A stretch of DNA of 64,000 bases from Levilactobacillus yonginensis (GTDB lineage: Bacteria; Bacillota; Bacilli; Lactobacillales; Lactobacillaceae). A program made the position numbers and the translations under genes. Below are positions 15,680-24,397 of the stretch, in pieces. The stretch's first letter is position 1. Each line of letters begins with the position of its first letter. The notes under the pieces were generated by a model, which saw nothing but the letters and a program-made list of their open reading frames with translations, searched no databases and had not been told where the DNA came from. The DNA lies in assembly GCF_964065165.1 (NCBI RefSeq), contig NZ_OZ061549.1, forward strand, positions 496,001 to 560,000, in the 5' to 3' direction.

Positions 15680-17389
15680 TTATTTTTCTTCTTTACGTAG
15701 ATAATCAGACCGCTTTCTAAACAGGAAGACCGTCAGTAACATCACCCCCGTAAATGGCATAGCCATCTGATATGGTCGGATAAAGGCATGGGTCAGCTGG
15801 TGCTTGGTTTCATGTCTAATGGCCGCCACTTCAGTTGTTAAAAGTTGATTGTCACGGGTGACTTGTTGTGTGACGGATTGACTGACCCGTTGGTAAATCG
15901 CTCGCTTGACCGTGACCGGTGCCGCCGTCAGTTGGTGTTGCTGCAATGTCCGCTGGTAGTTTGACCGAATCAGTCTCTGAGTTTTAGCTGAGCTGATAAA
16001 TGTCGTTTGCCCATGTTTAGGCGTTTGTTCCGTCGCTAATTGGGACTTGACCTGCGTCAACGTGTCACTTTTTACTTTGGCAGAAACGGGTAACGCCTCA
16101 ACCCTGTTCTGCGAATACAACCAAACGTTGGTTTTCGCCGTCACGAGGTTAGCAGATAACGCGGATACAAAGATCGCCACTGCTAAAGACGTCCCAATCT
16201 GCCGGAAGACGCCAATCACACTTTGAGAAGCAGTTAACAGATTACCCGTAAAATCACCAGCTGCTAACACGGTGATGGGACCAATCACGACACCGTAACC
16301 AGTCCCGACTAAGAGCGCGGCTACACAGACCTGCCAGTAAATATTGGGGTTCATCCAACTCAACGCCACGTAACCCCCAATCATCGACAAGCTTCCCATT
16401 AAAATGACCAACCGCGGACCAACTTTGCCTAAAAGCCAACCACTAATCGGTGACCAGATAAAAATCATCATTGAGGCGGGTGTGATCATCAGAGCGGCTA
16501 ACAATTCTCCTTTACCTTGAACTTTGGTAAAGAAACTCGGCATCAAGACCAGCAATGCTACTAGGAAGATTCCCGACATGATTGTGACAATGGCCGATCC
16601 CACGAACTGCTTATTTTTAAATAGCGCTAATGGCACCATCGGCTGTTGCGCATGACTTTCAACGACAATAAACCCAATTAGTGACAGTACACTCAGTAAG
16701 ATTAATCCCAGACATTGGTAACTCGTCCAGCCCCAGTCGTTCCCTTTGACTAAGAATAAAGTCAAACTAAACAACATGGTCATGGACAAAATCGTACCGC
16801 CCATATCTAGCTGTTCTTTTCGTTGCTTACGCTCGTGTAAGTCAAAGAGTCGCCAGCAAAGTCCCAATGCCAATAAGGTAAATGGCACATTAACCAGGAA
16901 AATTCCCCGCCAGCTAAAGAACTGCGTCACGACGCCGCCAATAGTCGGCCCCATTGCGGCTGCCAGGCCTTGCGTAACCCCCAATGTGGCGATTGCACTG
17001 GTCCGCTTGTCCATCGGTACACTCTGAATCCCGATGGTCATACTTGCTGGGAAAACAATTGCCGCCCCCAGGCTTTGAATTCCCCGCCCAACAATCAGCC
17101 AAGCCACACTGCCGGCTAGTCCAGAAAAAAGTGATCCCAGTAAGAATAAGCCGAGCCCTAATAGATAGAAACGGTGGCGCCCATAAATATCCGCCAATCG
17201 TCCCAGCGGAATGGTTAACGTAGCAAATAGAATGGTGTACAAGTTAAGTGCCCAAGATAATTGTTCTAGGCTGGTCGATAGGCCATTTTGAATTGCCGGT
17301 AACGCGATGTTCATCACCGTTGTATCCAGAATGCAAAGAAAAATACCAATGGCCATTGTGCCAACTAACGCTGTGGTCTTTTTCATCAT
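15680..17389 (-). CDS. DHA2-family multidrug exporter
   Basis: 569 residues from ATG 17389 (MMKKTTALVG) with GAGGGGGA upstream; an extension to 17437 is unlikely. Fourteen hydrophobic segments, TM1 LDTTVMNIALP, motif A GRLADIYGRHR, motif C AAMGPTIGG. About 120 residues (TAKTNVWLYSQN to AIRHETKHQL) form a soluble extracytoplasmic loop before the last helix. The closest relative in this window is the exporter at 36776-38521. Divergently transcribed from a TetR gene with an operator between them, and in an operon with the 707-residue exporter. Confidence 0.88.
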   Translation of the reverse strand: MMKKTTALVGTMAIGIFLCILDTTVMNIALPAIQNGLSTSLEQLSWALNLYTILFATLTIPLGRLADIYGRHRFYLLGLGLFLLGSLFSGLAGSVAWLIVGRGIQSLGAAIVFPASMTIGIQSVPMDKRTSAIATLGVTQGLAAAMGPTIGGVVTQFFSWRGIFLVNVPFTLLALGLCWRLFDLHERKQRKEQLDMGGTILSMTMLFSLTLFLVKGNDWGWTSYQCLGLILLSVLSLIGFIVVESHAQQPMVPLALFKNKQFVGSAIVTIMSGIFLVALLVLMPSFFTKVQGKGELLAALMITPASMMIFIWSPISGWLLGKVGPRLVILMGSLSMIGGYVALSWMNPNIYWQVCVAALLVGTGYGVVIGPITVLAAGDFTGNLLTASQSVIGVFRQIGTSLAVAIFVSALSANLVTAKTNVWLYSQNRVEALPVSAKVKSDTLTQVKSQLATEQTPKHGQTTFISSAKTQRLIRSNYQRTLQQHQLTAAPVTVKRAIYQRVSQSVTQQVTRDNQLLTTEVAAIRHETKHQLTHAFIRPYQMAMPFTGVMLLTVFLFRKRSDYLRKEEK

Positions 17390-17416
17390 AAACTCCCCCT
17401 CGTCAAGTGTTATCGT

Positions 17417-17446
17417 TAGTTTATGCGCATCGATCACGATAAACTA
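17417..17446. promoter_or_regulatory. Probable TetR operator between exporter and regulator
   Basis: Exact inverted repeat TAGTTTAT (17417-17424) / ATAAACTA (17439-17446) with a 14-bp spacer, centred in the 91-bp divergent intergenic region. Confidence 0.65.
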
Positions 17447-17480
17447 GATTTGAGTTACAGAAAGGGGGATGTTGTAACCG

Positions 17481-18020
17481 ATGAATCCGCATGAGCGCAA
17501 ACAACAAAATTTAGAGACCATCTATCGCGCCTTACTAGAGTTAATGATGGCAAAGCCACTGGCGACAATTTCAATTACGGAGCTCTGCCAACGCGCCCAG
17601 GTCTCACGAACTTATTTTTACCGTCACTATCAAAACTTTGATCAAATTATTGCCGCCTACCAAACCCAGAATATGCTGAGGTACTTGCGGCGCTTGCCCA
17701 GGACAGACCAGGTCACGCTCCCTGAGCTGATGACTCATTATTTTGAGCATACTAAAACGGAAACTGAGACTTATCAGCTCCTGATCAAAAATAATAAGCT
17801 AGACGTTTTAGTCAAAACCTTCCAAACTGTTTTTCAACTACTCATCAAGCAAGACCGTATCGGCGGACACGGCCCCAACATAACGAATCCATACTATCTC
17901 TTATTTTTCTCAGGCGGCGTGATCAATATCGCTGCCAACTGGGTTAGCAATGGCTGTGTCGAATCTCCCCAATATCTGGGGCAGATGATTGCTCACTTCG
18001 CATTAAGTCCTTCAAACTAG
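17481..18020 (+). CDS. TetR-family regulator of the adjacent exporter
   Basis: 179 residues. The N-terminal helix-turn-helix spans about residues 12-55 (ISITELCQRAQVSRTYFYRHYQNFDQII). The C-terminal ligand domain resembles the TetR_C_33/DhaS-like type (YYLLFFSGGVINIAANW). Divergent from the DHA2 pump at 15680, so very probably its repressor. Followed by a terminator at 18031. Confidence 0.87.
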   Translation: MNPHERKQQNLETIYRALLELMMAKPLATISITELCQRAQVSRTYFYRHYQNFDQIIAAYQTQNMLRYLRRLPRTDQVTLPELMTHYFEHTKTETETYQLLIKNNKLDVLVKTFQTVFQLLIKQDRIGGHGPNITNPYYLLFFSGGVINIAANWVSNGCVESPQYLGQMIAHFALSPSN

Positions 18021-18030
18021 CAGGTAAGAC

Positions 18031-18071
18031 AAATGAAGACGACTTTTCCGTATGGGTCGCCTTCATTTTTT
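18031..18071 (+). terminator. Terminator of the TetR gene
   Basis: 13-bp stem with one mismatch (AAATGAAG-CGAC and its partner) followed by TTTTTT, starting 11 bases after the stop. Confidence 0.85.
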
Positions 18072-18256
18072 AATTTATAAAATCCGTATGTAGCCGCGCC
18101 AGCTTTGATATGACGGACGATGTACGCTCCCACATTTCGTGTGCTTTATTGCAGACCATGATATACTATCTCCAACCTATTTTCACCGCTTACCAAGAAT
18201 AAAGTAACTTATAAAGCGAACACATTCATTTTAATTAATTACCTAAAGGTTGAAAG

Positions 18257-18303
18257 TTAAAAAATAGTATGACTCATCCAATTGGATTGAATCATACTAT
18301 TTT
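18257..18303. terminator. Terminator of the 18330 membrane gene
   Basis: Stem AAAATAGTATGA (18261-18272) / TCATACTATTTT (18292-18303), extended by an inner CCAATTGG palindrome, with a T-run on the minus strand. Confidence 0.85.
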
Positions 18304-18329
18304 CTCACCTCAGCAATTTGGATCGCAGT

Positions 18330-18674
18330 TTAAGCACGATCATATTTTCGCCACAGGTAATAATACTGGCAATTACTACCAAACATCATTAGCAACAAGT
18401 AGCACAAAATAATGTTGCCAAATCTTGAAACCGTCAACTGCCAACCTGAGTCCATCAAAATAAAGACCAACAACATTAAGAGACAAATACCGGTAATAAA
18501 GGTATTCAGACACACATTATGCACCCGCAAGGCAATCTCTCGGTCACGCTCATCATCAACGAAATACAGACCCTTAAAGGACTTGACGCCTAAACGCGCT
18601 GACAAGTACCAACAGAGAAAGCCTAGGTTCCCACTGATTAAGAGAACAATCGTCAGATTCAACCACGTTGACAT
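18330..18674 (-). CDS. Small membrane protein, unrecognised
   Basis: About 114 residues from ATG 18674 (MSTWLNLTIVLLISGN). Three hydrophobic segments: LTIVLLISGNLGFLCWYL, FITGICLLMLLVFILM and IILCYLLLMMFGSN; charged linker VDDERDREIALRVHN. The layout is like SdpI/DUF3784-type small membrane proteins, which is only a guess. The frame is open upstream into a broken DUF915 hydrolase, so a 225-residue fusion could be read from 19007, but the hydrolase part has no signal or nucleophile. No clear ribosome site precedes 18674. Confidence 0.55.
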   Translation of the reverse strand: MSTWLNLTIVLLISGNLGFLCWYLSARLGVKSFKGLYFVDDERDREIALRVHNVCLNTFITGICLLMLLVFILMDSGWQLTVSRFGNIILCYLLLMMFGSNCQYYYLWRKYDRA

Positions 18675-18698
18675 GTTGACCCAAAACAAAACACCCGC

Positions 18699-19022
18699 AA
18701 ATTTAATCAACACCCGATTAACCTGAACATTGTCATGTAGTTTGCTATGTTGTGCATTGGCCCAAACAATTTTACGTTCCTGATAAGACTTGGCGCGACC
18801 GGCGACTAGATACCGTAAGGATTGGGACGACGCATTACTGACGGAACCATCCGAGTGCGAACCGTCATCCTTGTCGCCGTAAATATTAAGCACCGCTGTT
18901 TGCCGCGGATAAGTCTGCCAGAGCGGTAACAGGGCGCGATACTCGGGCTGCATGTTAGTTGGCTTGCCGTTGGATTGGAGCTTCATCCGGTTGGGTTCAT
19001 CGTTCATGCCCAGAATCCCGTT
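18699..19022 (-). pseudogene. DUF915 hydrolase, third copy, C-terminal fragment
   Basis: Encodes NGILGMNDEPNRMKL onward to VNRVLIKF, matching the last 110 residues of the lipoprotein at 10769 almost residue for residue, including the Asp and His of the triad. Signal peptide and Ser elbow are gone; sequence homology stops abruptly at 19022 at a terminator hairpin. The 3' end is fused in frame to the membrane gene. W replaces R in LLPLWQTYP. Confidence 0.85.
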
Positions 19023-19079
19023 AAAAAAGTAAAGGTCAGGCGTTGCTCCGATTAACTCCGGATCAACGCCTGACCTTTA
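19022..19079 (-). terminator. Terminator of the PemK/MazE toxin-antitoxin operon
   Basis: Perfect 15-bp stem (19031-19045 with 19064-19078) followed on the minus strand by ACTTTTTTA. It lies where the DUF915 fragment begins, marking the recombination junction. Confidence 0.9.
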
Positions 19080-19113
19080 GTAATTAGCATCCTTATACGT
19101 AAAAGCACGCTCA

Positions 19114-19443
19114 TTAAATTTCATTTCGGTATTCTTGAATGAACATACGGAGTGCCAATATATCACTCGGAACTAACTTGCCAATTGGCTTTCTCTTGAA
19201 TACCAACTTGGCTGTCAAACTATAAACTTGATGAGTATCCACATATGATTGTTTAAGTAATCCTGCCTGCTGCCAAGCCATTATTGGAAAGTAAAAGCGC
19301 TGGACTCGTTCAGATTTATGCTCGTATTTAGATGTAATCTTAAATACTAAAACCCTATCAATCTCAACTTGCAGCACCAATGCCGGTCTTCGTTTAGAAC
19401 GATTATTTTCACCAAAAGGAACATCCGCAATAAAGATCTCCAT
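19114..19443 (-). CDS. PemK/MazF-family mRNA interferase toxin
   Basis: About 109 residues. Begins MEIFIADVPFGENNRSKRRPALVLQ, the SH3-like PemK start in which the RRPALVL strand contributes the active-site Arg, then LVFKITSKYEH with the Ser/Thr of the active site. Such toxins cut mRNA at short sequences. The frame is open to an ATG at 19467 that overlaps the antitoxin stop (ATGA), but GGAGG lies just before ATG 19443, the likelier start. The antitoxin gene is immediately upstream and a strong terminator follows. Confidence 0.82.
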   Translation of the reverse strand: MEIFIADVPFGENNRSKRRPALVLQVEIDRVLVFKITSKYEHKSERVQRFYFPIMAWQQAGLLKQSYVDTHQVYSLTAKLVFKRKPIGKLVPSDILALRMFIQEYRNEI

Positions 19444-19463
19444 GGGTCCTCCAGAACGAGCCG

Positions 19464-19742
19464 TCATTCTTCATGCATCCATTCGTCAAAATTTGGTGAC
19501 TTCTTAGGATCATAATGCCCATTACTATCAATATCTACTCGCTCAACAGGAATACCTGCAATTAATTCTTTCCAATCAAGACTAGATGGCAGCTTTTCAA
19601 GAACCAATTGTCCGTCTTCATTCAAGGTAACCCCTAGCTGATCTCCACTTGAAATATTCATCCTTTTTCTAAAAATAGAAGGAATGACGACTTGTCCTTT
19701 ACTAGAAACCTTGACTGTTTCACTATTCTTTACGGAATCCAT
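19464..19742 (-). CDS. AbrB/MazE-like antitoxin of the PemK toxin
   Basis: 92 residues. Swapped-hairpin DNA-binding domain SSKGQVVIPSIFRKRMNI, then SGDQLGVTLNEDGQLVLEKLPSSLDW and an acidic tail ending NFDEWMHEE. AAGGAGG precedes ATG 19742. The leader contains six copies of a 7-bp repeat. Close paralogue of the orphan antitoxin at 7254-7532; cross-neutralisation by that protein is possible but unproven. Confidence 0.85.
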   Translation of the reverse strand: MDSVKNSETVKVSSKGQVVIPSIFRKRMNISSGDQLGVTLNEDGQLVLEKLPSSLDWKELIAGIPVERVDIDSNGHYDPKKSPNFDEWMHEE

Positions 19743-19752
19743 AGCATTCCTC

Positions 19753-19798
19753 CTTACTTCTTACTTCTTACTTCTTACTTCTTACTTCTTACTTCTTA
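19753..19798. repeat. Heptanucleotide tandem repeat in the antitoxin leader
   Basis: Six perfect copies of CTTACTT plus a partial seventh, directly upstream of the antitoxin ribosome binding site (on the minus strand the unit is AAGTAAG). Copy number is prone to change by slippage, which would move the promoter relative to the start codon. Confidence 0.95.
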
Positions 19799-19853
19799 AC
19801 TATTTTAGCAACCTTTGCCAAATATTAAAAGTAAACTGACTCATAATATTCAA

Positions 19854-21146
19854 CTACATCACCGCCGAGTCCGGCCGGTGCCAGTAAAAGTATGCCAACG
19901 TCCCTAAGCTAAAGACGACCGCGATTCCCGCCAAAATCCAGCTAATACCCGCAATTGAACCGCCCAGCGAAATTGTATGTCGCAAGCCGGCCATCGCAAT
20001 AGTCATCGGTAAGTACGGGTGAACGGCCCGGTAGAACGGATTGGTCAGCTCAATCGGGTACGTCCCGCCCGAAGCCCCAATCTGAAATAGCATGAACAGA
20101 AGCATCAGCCACGCCCCCGTTAGGCCAAACCATAACCGAAAACAGGTCACCAAGCTGAAGAACGCCAACACAATCAGCAAGCTCAATAGGTACGTTTCTC
20201 CTGGTTCCAGTGGCCGCAAACCAATGATGTAACGCACACCCAACCACATGCAGGACGCCGCTAATACCACGAACCCCCAGAGAAAGCCCATTTTATCCAA
20301 CCAAGCCAGTGCAAAGTTACGGTACTCCCCGTGGCGCTTGCGGGCGTCGTAAATAATATTGAGCGTAATGCAACCCACGAATAGCGAAATCGCCATAAAG
20401 TACGGTGCCATACCCGTTCCGTTGTTGGCGACGGTCACCACGTCATGCTGCGTTAATTTTATGGGCATCGCCAAGTGTTTCAATTGATCTGTCCGCCGAA
20501 CCTCGCTGAGCTGTTCACCGCCTTGCGACAAACCAGCCACAATTTTCTGCGTTGCCGCAGCAACTTGTGGCGCTGGTAAACCGGCTGCACCAGTCTGACT
20601 CAGCTGATCCAATTGCTTAGCCGTTAACGTTAACCGTTTGCCCACCGTCAGTGCTGCATTCTGACTAGCCTGTAATTCGGCTTGAACTGTCGCTTGGTTG
20701 AGGGTCGTCTGCAGCTTCTGCATTACAGTCGCTCCCATCTTTGAAGCCACCGTGCTCTGACCAGCATTGGTCTCATATGTTACCTTTAGTTGCTTCGGGA
20801 CCGTTGCCAAATGACTTAGGGTCTGTGACGCATCGGCTGGGATTTTTAAAATTAGAAATAGCCGACCGTCCTTTAATTCCCGTTGAGCTTTCGCCGCAGT
20901 CATCCGGTGAAACTGGAGCGACTTGTCTGTGACCAGCTTTCGTGACACCGTCCGCCCCCAAACCAGCGTGCGCGTGGACCGATCCTGATCGACCACCGCC
21001 ATTGGCAAGTGATGAAGCTCCCCGTACGGATTCCAAACGGACGCCAGAAACAAGCTGGCATAGAATAATGGAATGACCAAAATTCCTAATAAGATTCGCC
21101 AAACTGCTGGATGATGCTTCAGATATAACCATTCATGAAATTTCAT
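19854..21146 (-). CDS. YhgE/Pip-type ABC-2 membrane protein
   Basis: 430 residues. One N-terminal transmembrane segment (ILLGILVIPLFYASLFLA), then WNPYGELHHLPMAVVDQD, the signature of the YhgE/Pip N-terminal domain, an extracytoplasmic stretch to about residue 240, and five further membrane segments with an ABC-2-type permease layout. It is much shorter than full YhgE proteins (about 900), resembling the DUF3533/ABC-2 subgroup. Function in export or envelope stress is inferred. A TetR gene lies directly upstream on the same strand with an operator between. Confidence 0.8.
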   Translation of the reverse strand: MKFHEWLYLKHHPAVWRILLGILVIPLFYASLFLASVWNPYGELHHLPMAVVDQDRSTRTLVWGRTVSRKLVTDKSLQFHRMTAAKAQRELKDGRLFLILKIPADASQTLSHLATVPKQLKVTYETNAGQSTVASKMGATVMQKLQTTLNQATVQAELQASQNAALTVGKRLTLTAKQLDQLSQTGAAGLPAPQVAAATQKIVAGLSQGGEQLSEVRRTDQLKHLAMPIKLTQHDVVTVANNGTGMAPYFMAISLFVGCITLNIIYDARKRHGEYRNFALAWLDKMGFLWGFVVLAASCMWLGVRYIIGLRPLEPGETYLLSLLIVLAFFSLVTCFRLWFGLTGAWLMLLFMLFQIGASGGTYPIELTNPFYRAVHPYLPMTIAMAGLRHTISLGGSIAGISWILAGIAVVFSLGTLAYFYWHRPDSAVM

Positions 21147-21167
21147 GTTCTCTCCCCCTTGCTTTAT

Positions 21168-21190
21168 CGAATGAACGAATCATTCATTCG
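21168..21190. promoter_or_regulatory. TetR-type operator upstream of the YhgE-like gene
   Basis: CGAATGA (21168-21174) / TCATTCG (21184-21190), part of a nearly continuous palindrome of TGAATGA-like half-sites, 22 bp before the start codon of the 19854 gene. Such TGAATGA boxes are typical of TetR regulators of YhgE-type operons in lactic acid bacteria. Confidence 0.7.
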
Positions 21191-21278
21191 ACTGCCACCC
21201 AGTCTAAACACTCCCGCCAAAAACACAATTTTCAGTGGCTATTTCACGGGATTTTGACCAATCAGCTAATTAAGGGGC

Positions 21279-21917
21279 TCACTGATAGCTACGCCGCAAC
21301 ATTTCCCGAACAACAACCAACATTTGTTCGTCGTCATTGCGGGCCATCTCCGTTTCAAAGCTATCGTAGCGCTTATGGGCGCACCACCAGAAGACCAGGT
21401 CCACCACGATTACTCCGTTACGTTGCGGGTCAGCCAGGTTGGGCCGTTGTCGCTGAAAGAACTCACCTACGCGTTGATAAATCTCTTGCCGCTGTTGCCG
21501 GTATAACGCCGTCAGGGCCGGATTGACCGTAGGATTGTGCTCAAGAATTAAGAAGTAGCGCGCGTACCGTTTGAACGCCGTGAATAACGCCGTCAGAAGT
21601 TGGTCAAAGTCGGTGGACAGCTGCCCGGCCAACTGATGATTCCAGCCGGCATACGCGGCCTCCGTACGCCGAACCAGTTCTCTCGGATCGACCGGCTGTA
21701 AGGGAAACGTTTGTAGGCGGTCCACGGTCGTCGGTAGCGTTGTCAGGAAGACGTAGTCCAGCAAGGCTTCCTTGCCACTAAATAGGCGGTATAGAGTACC
21801 CACGGCCATCTGCGCGCGTTGCGCAATCATTTGCATCTGTGTCTCATGGTAGCCTGGCTGAATGAACAATTCACTCGCCGCCGCGTAAATGCGTTGTAAT
21901 TTTTCTTCGTCAGTCAT
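21279..21917 (-). CDS. TetR-family regulator
   Basis: 212 residues. Helix-turn-helix at about residues 24-47 (QMIAQRAQMAVGTLYRLFSGKEALLDYVF). The C-terminal half is a helical ligand domain with several aromatic residues (YARYFLILEHNP, VFWWCAHKRYD). It is encoded just upstream of the YhgE-like gene and most likely represses it through the CGAATGA palindrome at 21168-21190. Confidence 0.86.
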   Translation of the reverse strand: MTDEEKLQRIYAAASELFIQPGYHETQMQMIAQRAQMAVGTLYRLFSGKEALLDYVFLTTLPTTVDRLQTFPLQPVDPRELVRRTEAAYAGWNHQLAGQLSTDFDQLLTALFTAFKRYARYFLILEHNPTVNPALTALYRQQRQEIYQRVGEFFQRQRPNLADPQRNGVIVVDLVFWWCAHKRYDSFETEMARNDDEQMLVVVREMLRRSYQ

Positions 21918-22059
21918 GATTCACCAACCCCTTCCACTTTCATTAAACCGTATTTATCTAGAAAGTTCCGGATTGGCCACGTTTCTAGCGCACTCACCTT
22001 ACAAACGTATAGGGGGGCGACCAGCCTCATCTCTGAGAATAGTCGTCCCCCTAATAAAC

Positions 22060-23448
22060 TTAATGCTGACTGGCTCCCGGTTTAAGGGTCACCGGTATCA
22101 CCGCACGTAAACGCTGCGACCAAATCACGCCCAGCAAGGAAATGAGTCCCGTCCCAACCATGGTCGCCCGAAAACCGCTGGTAAAGGACAAACCCTGAAA
22201 CTGATAAAAGATCATGACGGCCACGGTCGTTCCCAAAGCCCCACCCAACAGACGAAAAACGTTGTAAATTCCCGCAGCTTTACCGATCAGTGCTTGGGGA
22301 ACCGCCCCAAGCACAGCCTTCTGCAGTGCCGGACCGGCCATGGATAACCCCACGCCTGCCAGCATTAGTGGTATGATGAACCACCAATAACTTTGTTGAC
22401 TGAACAGTGCAATCAGTAAGTAACCTAATCCCTGCAAGCATAAACCAACCGTGGCTACCCGCCACTCACCAAATTTATCAACCGCGCGACCTGCTAACGG
22501 GGCTACCACAACTAACGTGCCCGTCCAAGGCAACATTTCCAACCCAGCCTTTAACGCGGTCGCATGTGGCTGGATCTGCAAGTACTGGGGCAGAAAGAAG
22601 ACAACGCCATACATGGATCCGTAAAGTAAGGCCGTCGCAAGATTACCACCGGTAAAGGTTCGATTGCGGAAAAGACTAAGTGGAATCATCGGTAGCGCTT
22701 CGGCCGACTGACGGTAAATAAACCAACCACCACACGCCACACTGATTATGGCGACCACCATAATTAGATTCAGCCCCTGCATTCCCGGGCGACCAGTTGT
22801 TGCGGACAGCGCCCAGATAATACCGGCCATGGTCATAACAATCAATAGGTTATCACCAAAATTTAGGGGTTCACTGGCGCCACGACTCTCTGGTAAGTGG
22901 CGGTGAATCAATACTAGGGCTACGAGGCCAATTGGGACGTTGATCCAAAAGATCCATTGCCAGGTCAGCCGGGCCACAATGAAACCGCCTAGCGAGGGAC
23001 CCACGATTAGGGCTAGCCCACCGATACCACTCCAAATCCCTAAGGCTCGTCCCCGCTGACTCACCGGCAAAGCATTGGTCAGAATAGCCATCGACATGGG
23101 CGTCATGACCGAAGCACCGACGCCCTCCACCACCCGGGCTAAGATCAACCAACCAATGTTGCTGGCTAATGCGCATAAAACTGACCCAATCGTAAAAATA
23201 AGAATTCCTAAACCATAGACTTTGCGACGGCCCCACCGTTCACCTAAGGCAACCCCTACCAGTAAAACGGCAGCGATTGTGATGTTGTAAGCATTCAGTG
23301 CCCATTGAAGGGTACTGATTGAAATGTGAAACTCATTGCGAATTGCGGTTGCTGCCGTGGTCACAATCATGGCATCCATCATCGCCATGAAAAATCGCAA
23401 CGATGTTAAGACTAGGACCCACTTAGACTGACGCTGTTTTTCTATCAT
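22060..23448 (-). CDS. DHA2-family (EmrB/QacA-like) exporter
   Basis: 462 residues from ATG 23448 (MIEKQRQSKW), which has AGGGAGA upstream; the frame reaches a TTG at 23481 without support. Normal 14-helix length with no enlarged loop, unlike the other exporters in this window. TM1 MDAMIVTTAATAI, motif A VALGERWGRRK, motif C LIVGPSLGG. The ArsR-type regulator lies 135 bp upstream on the same strand, separated by a terminator-like hairpin. Substrate unknown. Confidence 0.86.
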   Translation of the reverse strand: MIEKQRQSKWVLVLTSLRFFMAMMDAMIVTTAATAIRNEFHISISTLQWALNAYNITIAAVLLVGVALGERWGRRKVYGLGILIFTIGSVLCALASNIGWLILARVVEGVGASVMTPMSMAILTNALPVSQRGRALGIWSGIGGLALIVGPSLGGFIVARLTWQWIFWINVPIGLVALVLIHRHLPESRGASEPLNFGDNLLIVMTMAGIIWALSATTGRPGMQGLNLIMVVAIISVACGGWFIYRQSAEALPMIPLSLFRNRTFTGGNLATALLYGSMYGVVFFLPQYLQIQPHATALKAGLEMLPWTGTLVVVAPLAGRAVDKFGEWRVATVGLCLQGLGYLLIALFSQQSYWWFIIPLMLAGVGLSMAGPALQKAVLGAVPQALIGKAAGIYNVFRLLGGALGTTVAVMIFYQFQGLSFTSGFRATMVGTGLISLLGVIWSQRLRAVIPVTLKPGASQH

Positions 23449-23534
23449 TTTCCCGTCTCCCTGCTCTCTGATATAGTTCAAATATTTTTGAACTGTTTAA
23501 ACATACCATTGACGAGAACGACTGACAAGCAGAA

Positions 23535-23566
23535 ACAAAAAAAGAACAGCGCTTACAGCACTGCTC
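23535..23566 (-). terminator. Terminator of the ArsR-type gene
   Basis: Nine-bp stem with wobble pairs (23545-23553 with 23557-23565) followed on the minus strand by TTTTTTTGTTT. Confidence 0.7.
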
Positions 23567-23583
23567 CTGATTGGTCTAATCAT

Positions 23584-23871
23584 CTATAGATTCTGCCAGA
23601 AATGGGCTAAATAGCGATCAAAGGTCGACTGGTCTAAAGTCACATATTTTTCGCGAGCAACTTTGTGGGCGGTAATCAGCCCCGCCTCCTGGAGAATTTT
23701 AAAATGATAGGAACCAGATGTTTTACTAATTTGCATAACCTGGCTGATTTCTCCACAAGAAACCTCGTGATCTAATCGACTCAAGTACCGGATTATGTCC
23801 AGTCGAATAGGATCGGCCAAGGCCTTGAATACCTTGATGCTATCTTCAGTTGTCTGCATTGATTTTGTCAT
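23584..23871 (-). CDS. ArsR-family winged-helix regulator
   Basis: 95 residues. Starts with KVFKALADPIRLDIIRYLS, the standard ArsR opening, followed by the recognition helix in ISKTSGSYHFKILQEAGLI and a wing. No Cys-rich metal site (ELCVCDL) is present; the single Cys in VSCGEIS makes a redox or ligand-sensing role possible. It lies upstream of the DHA2 pump at 22060, the likely target. Confidence 0.85.
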   Translation of the reverse strand: MTKSMQTTEDSIKVFKALADPIRLDIIRYLSRLDHEVSCGEISQVMQISKTSGSYHFKILQEAGLITAHKVAREKYVTLDQSTFDRYLAHFWQNL

Positions 23872-23996
23872 ACCCTTATCCTACTAGATTTAAATTTTTA
23901 AACCAGCTTTTCCTAATTTATTTGAACTCCAGTTTCCATCTAATTACTTTTTGTATATAACAACTATATCTCAAACTACCAGCTTAACCACAACTT

Positions 23997-24386
23997 TCAT
24001 TTATGGGGACGTCTCTTCAATACCCGATTAATCTGGGTAACCCGTAGATGTTGACTTAAACTGACCGTCCCAATGATAACCAAGTAGATTAAGAAAAAAA
24101 TCAACCAGAAGGTCCACCCGATTGACCAAGCATTGTACGCCATCAGCGCTACCATGAGAAGTGCCGTCCCAACCAGATGAATACCGAACGCCAGCAGTAA
24201 AGGAATCTCCACCTGACCATTATCAAAAATGAGACTCAGCACACCGATCAATGCACTCGTCAGGAGCAGGCTGACCCCATTGCCAGGCGTCACTTGCCCC
24301 GGAGCTACCTGCAAGACAATCAATAAGAGGTACGTCACTGCTCCATATCCCATACCCTGCAGGCCATACCGCAGTCCTTGCTTCAC
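23997..24386 (-). CDS. DUF3021-family membrane protein
   Basis: 129 residues with four transmembrane segments, ending in a basic tail (NRVLKRRPHK). DUF3021 proteins are encoded beside LytTR regulators and are thought to be their membrane partners. Here it starts 11 bases after the LytTR gene and closes a four-gene operon with an ABC exporter. Confidence 0.83.
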   Translation of the reverse strand: MKQGLRYGLQGMGYGAVTYLLLIVLQVAPGQVTPGNGVSLLLTSALIGVLSLIFDNGQVEIPLLLAFGIHLVGTALLMVALMAYNAWSIGWTFWLIFFLIYLVIIGTVSLSQHLRVTQINRVLKRRPHK

Positions 24387-24397
24387 AGTTACCCCTC

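Noticed and set aside
19753..19798. Tandem repeat considered as a CRISPR array
   Set aside because: Unit is 7 bp with no spacers; a simple sequence repeat.
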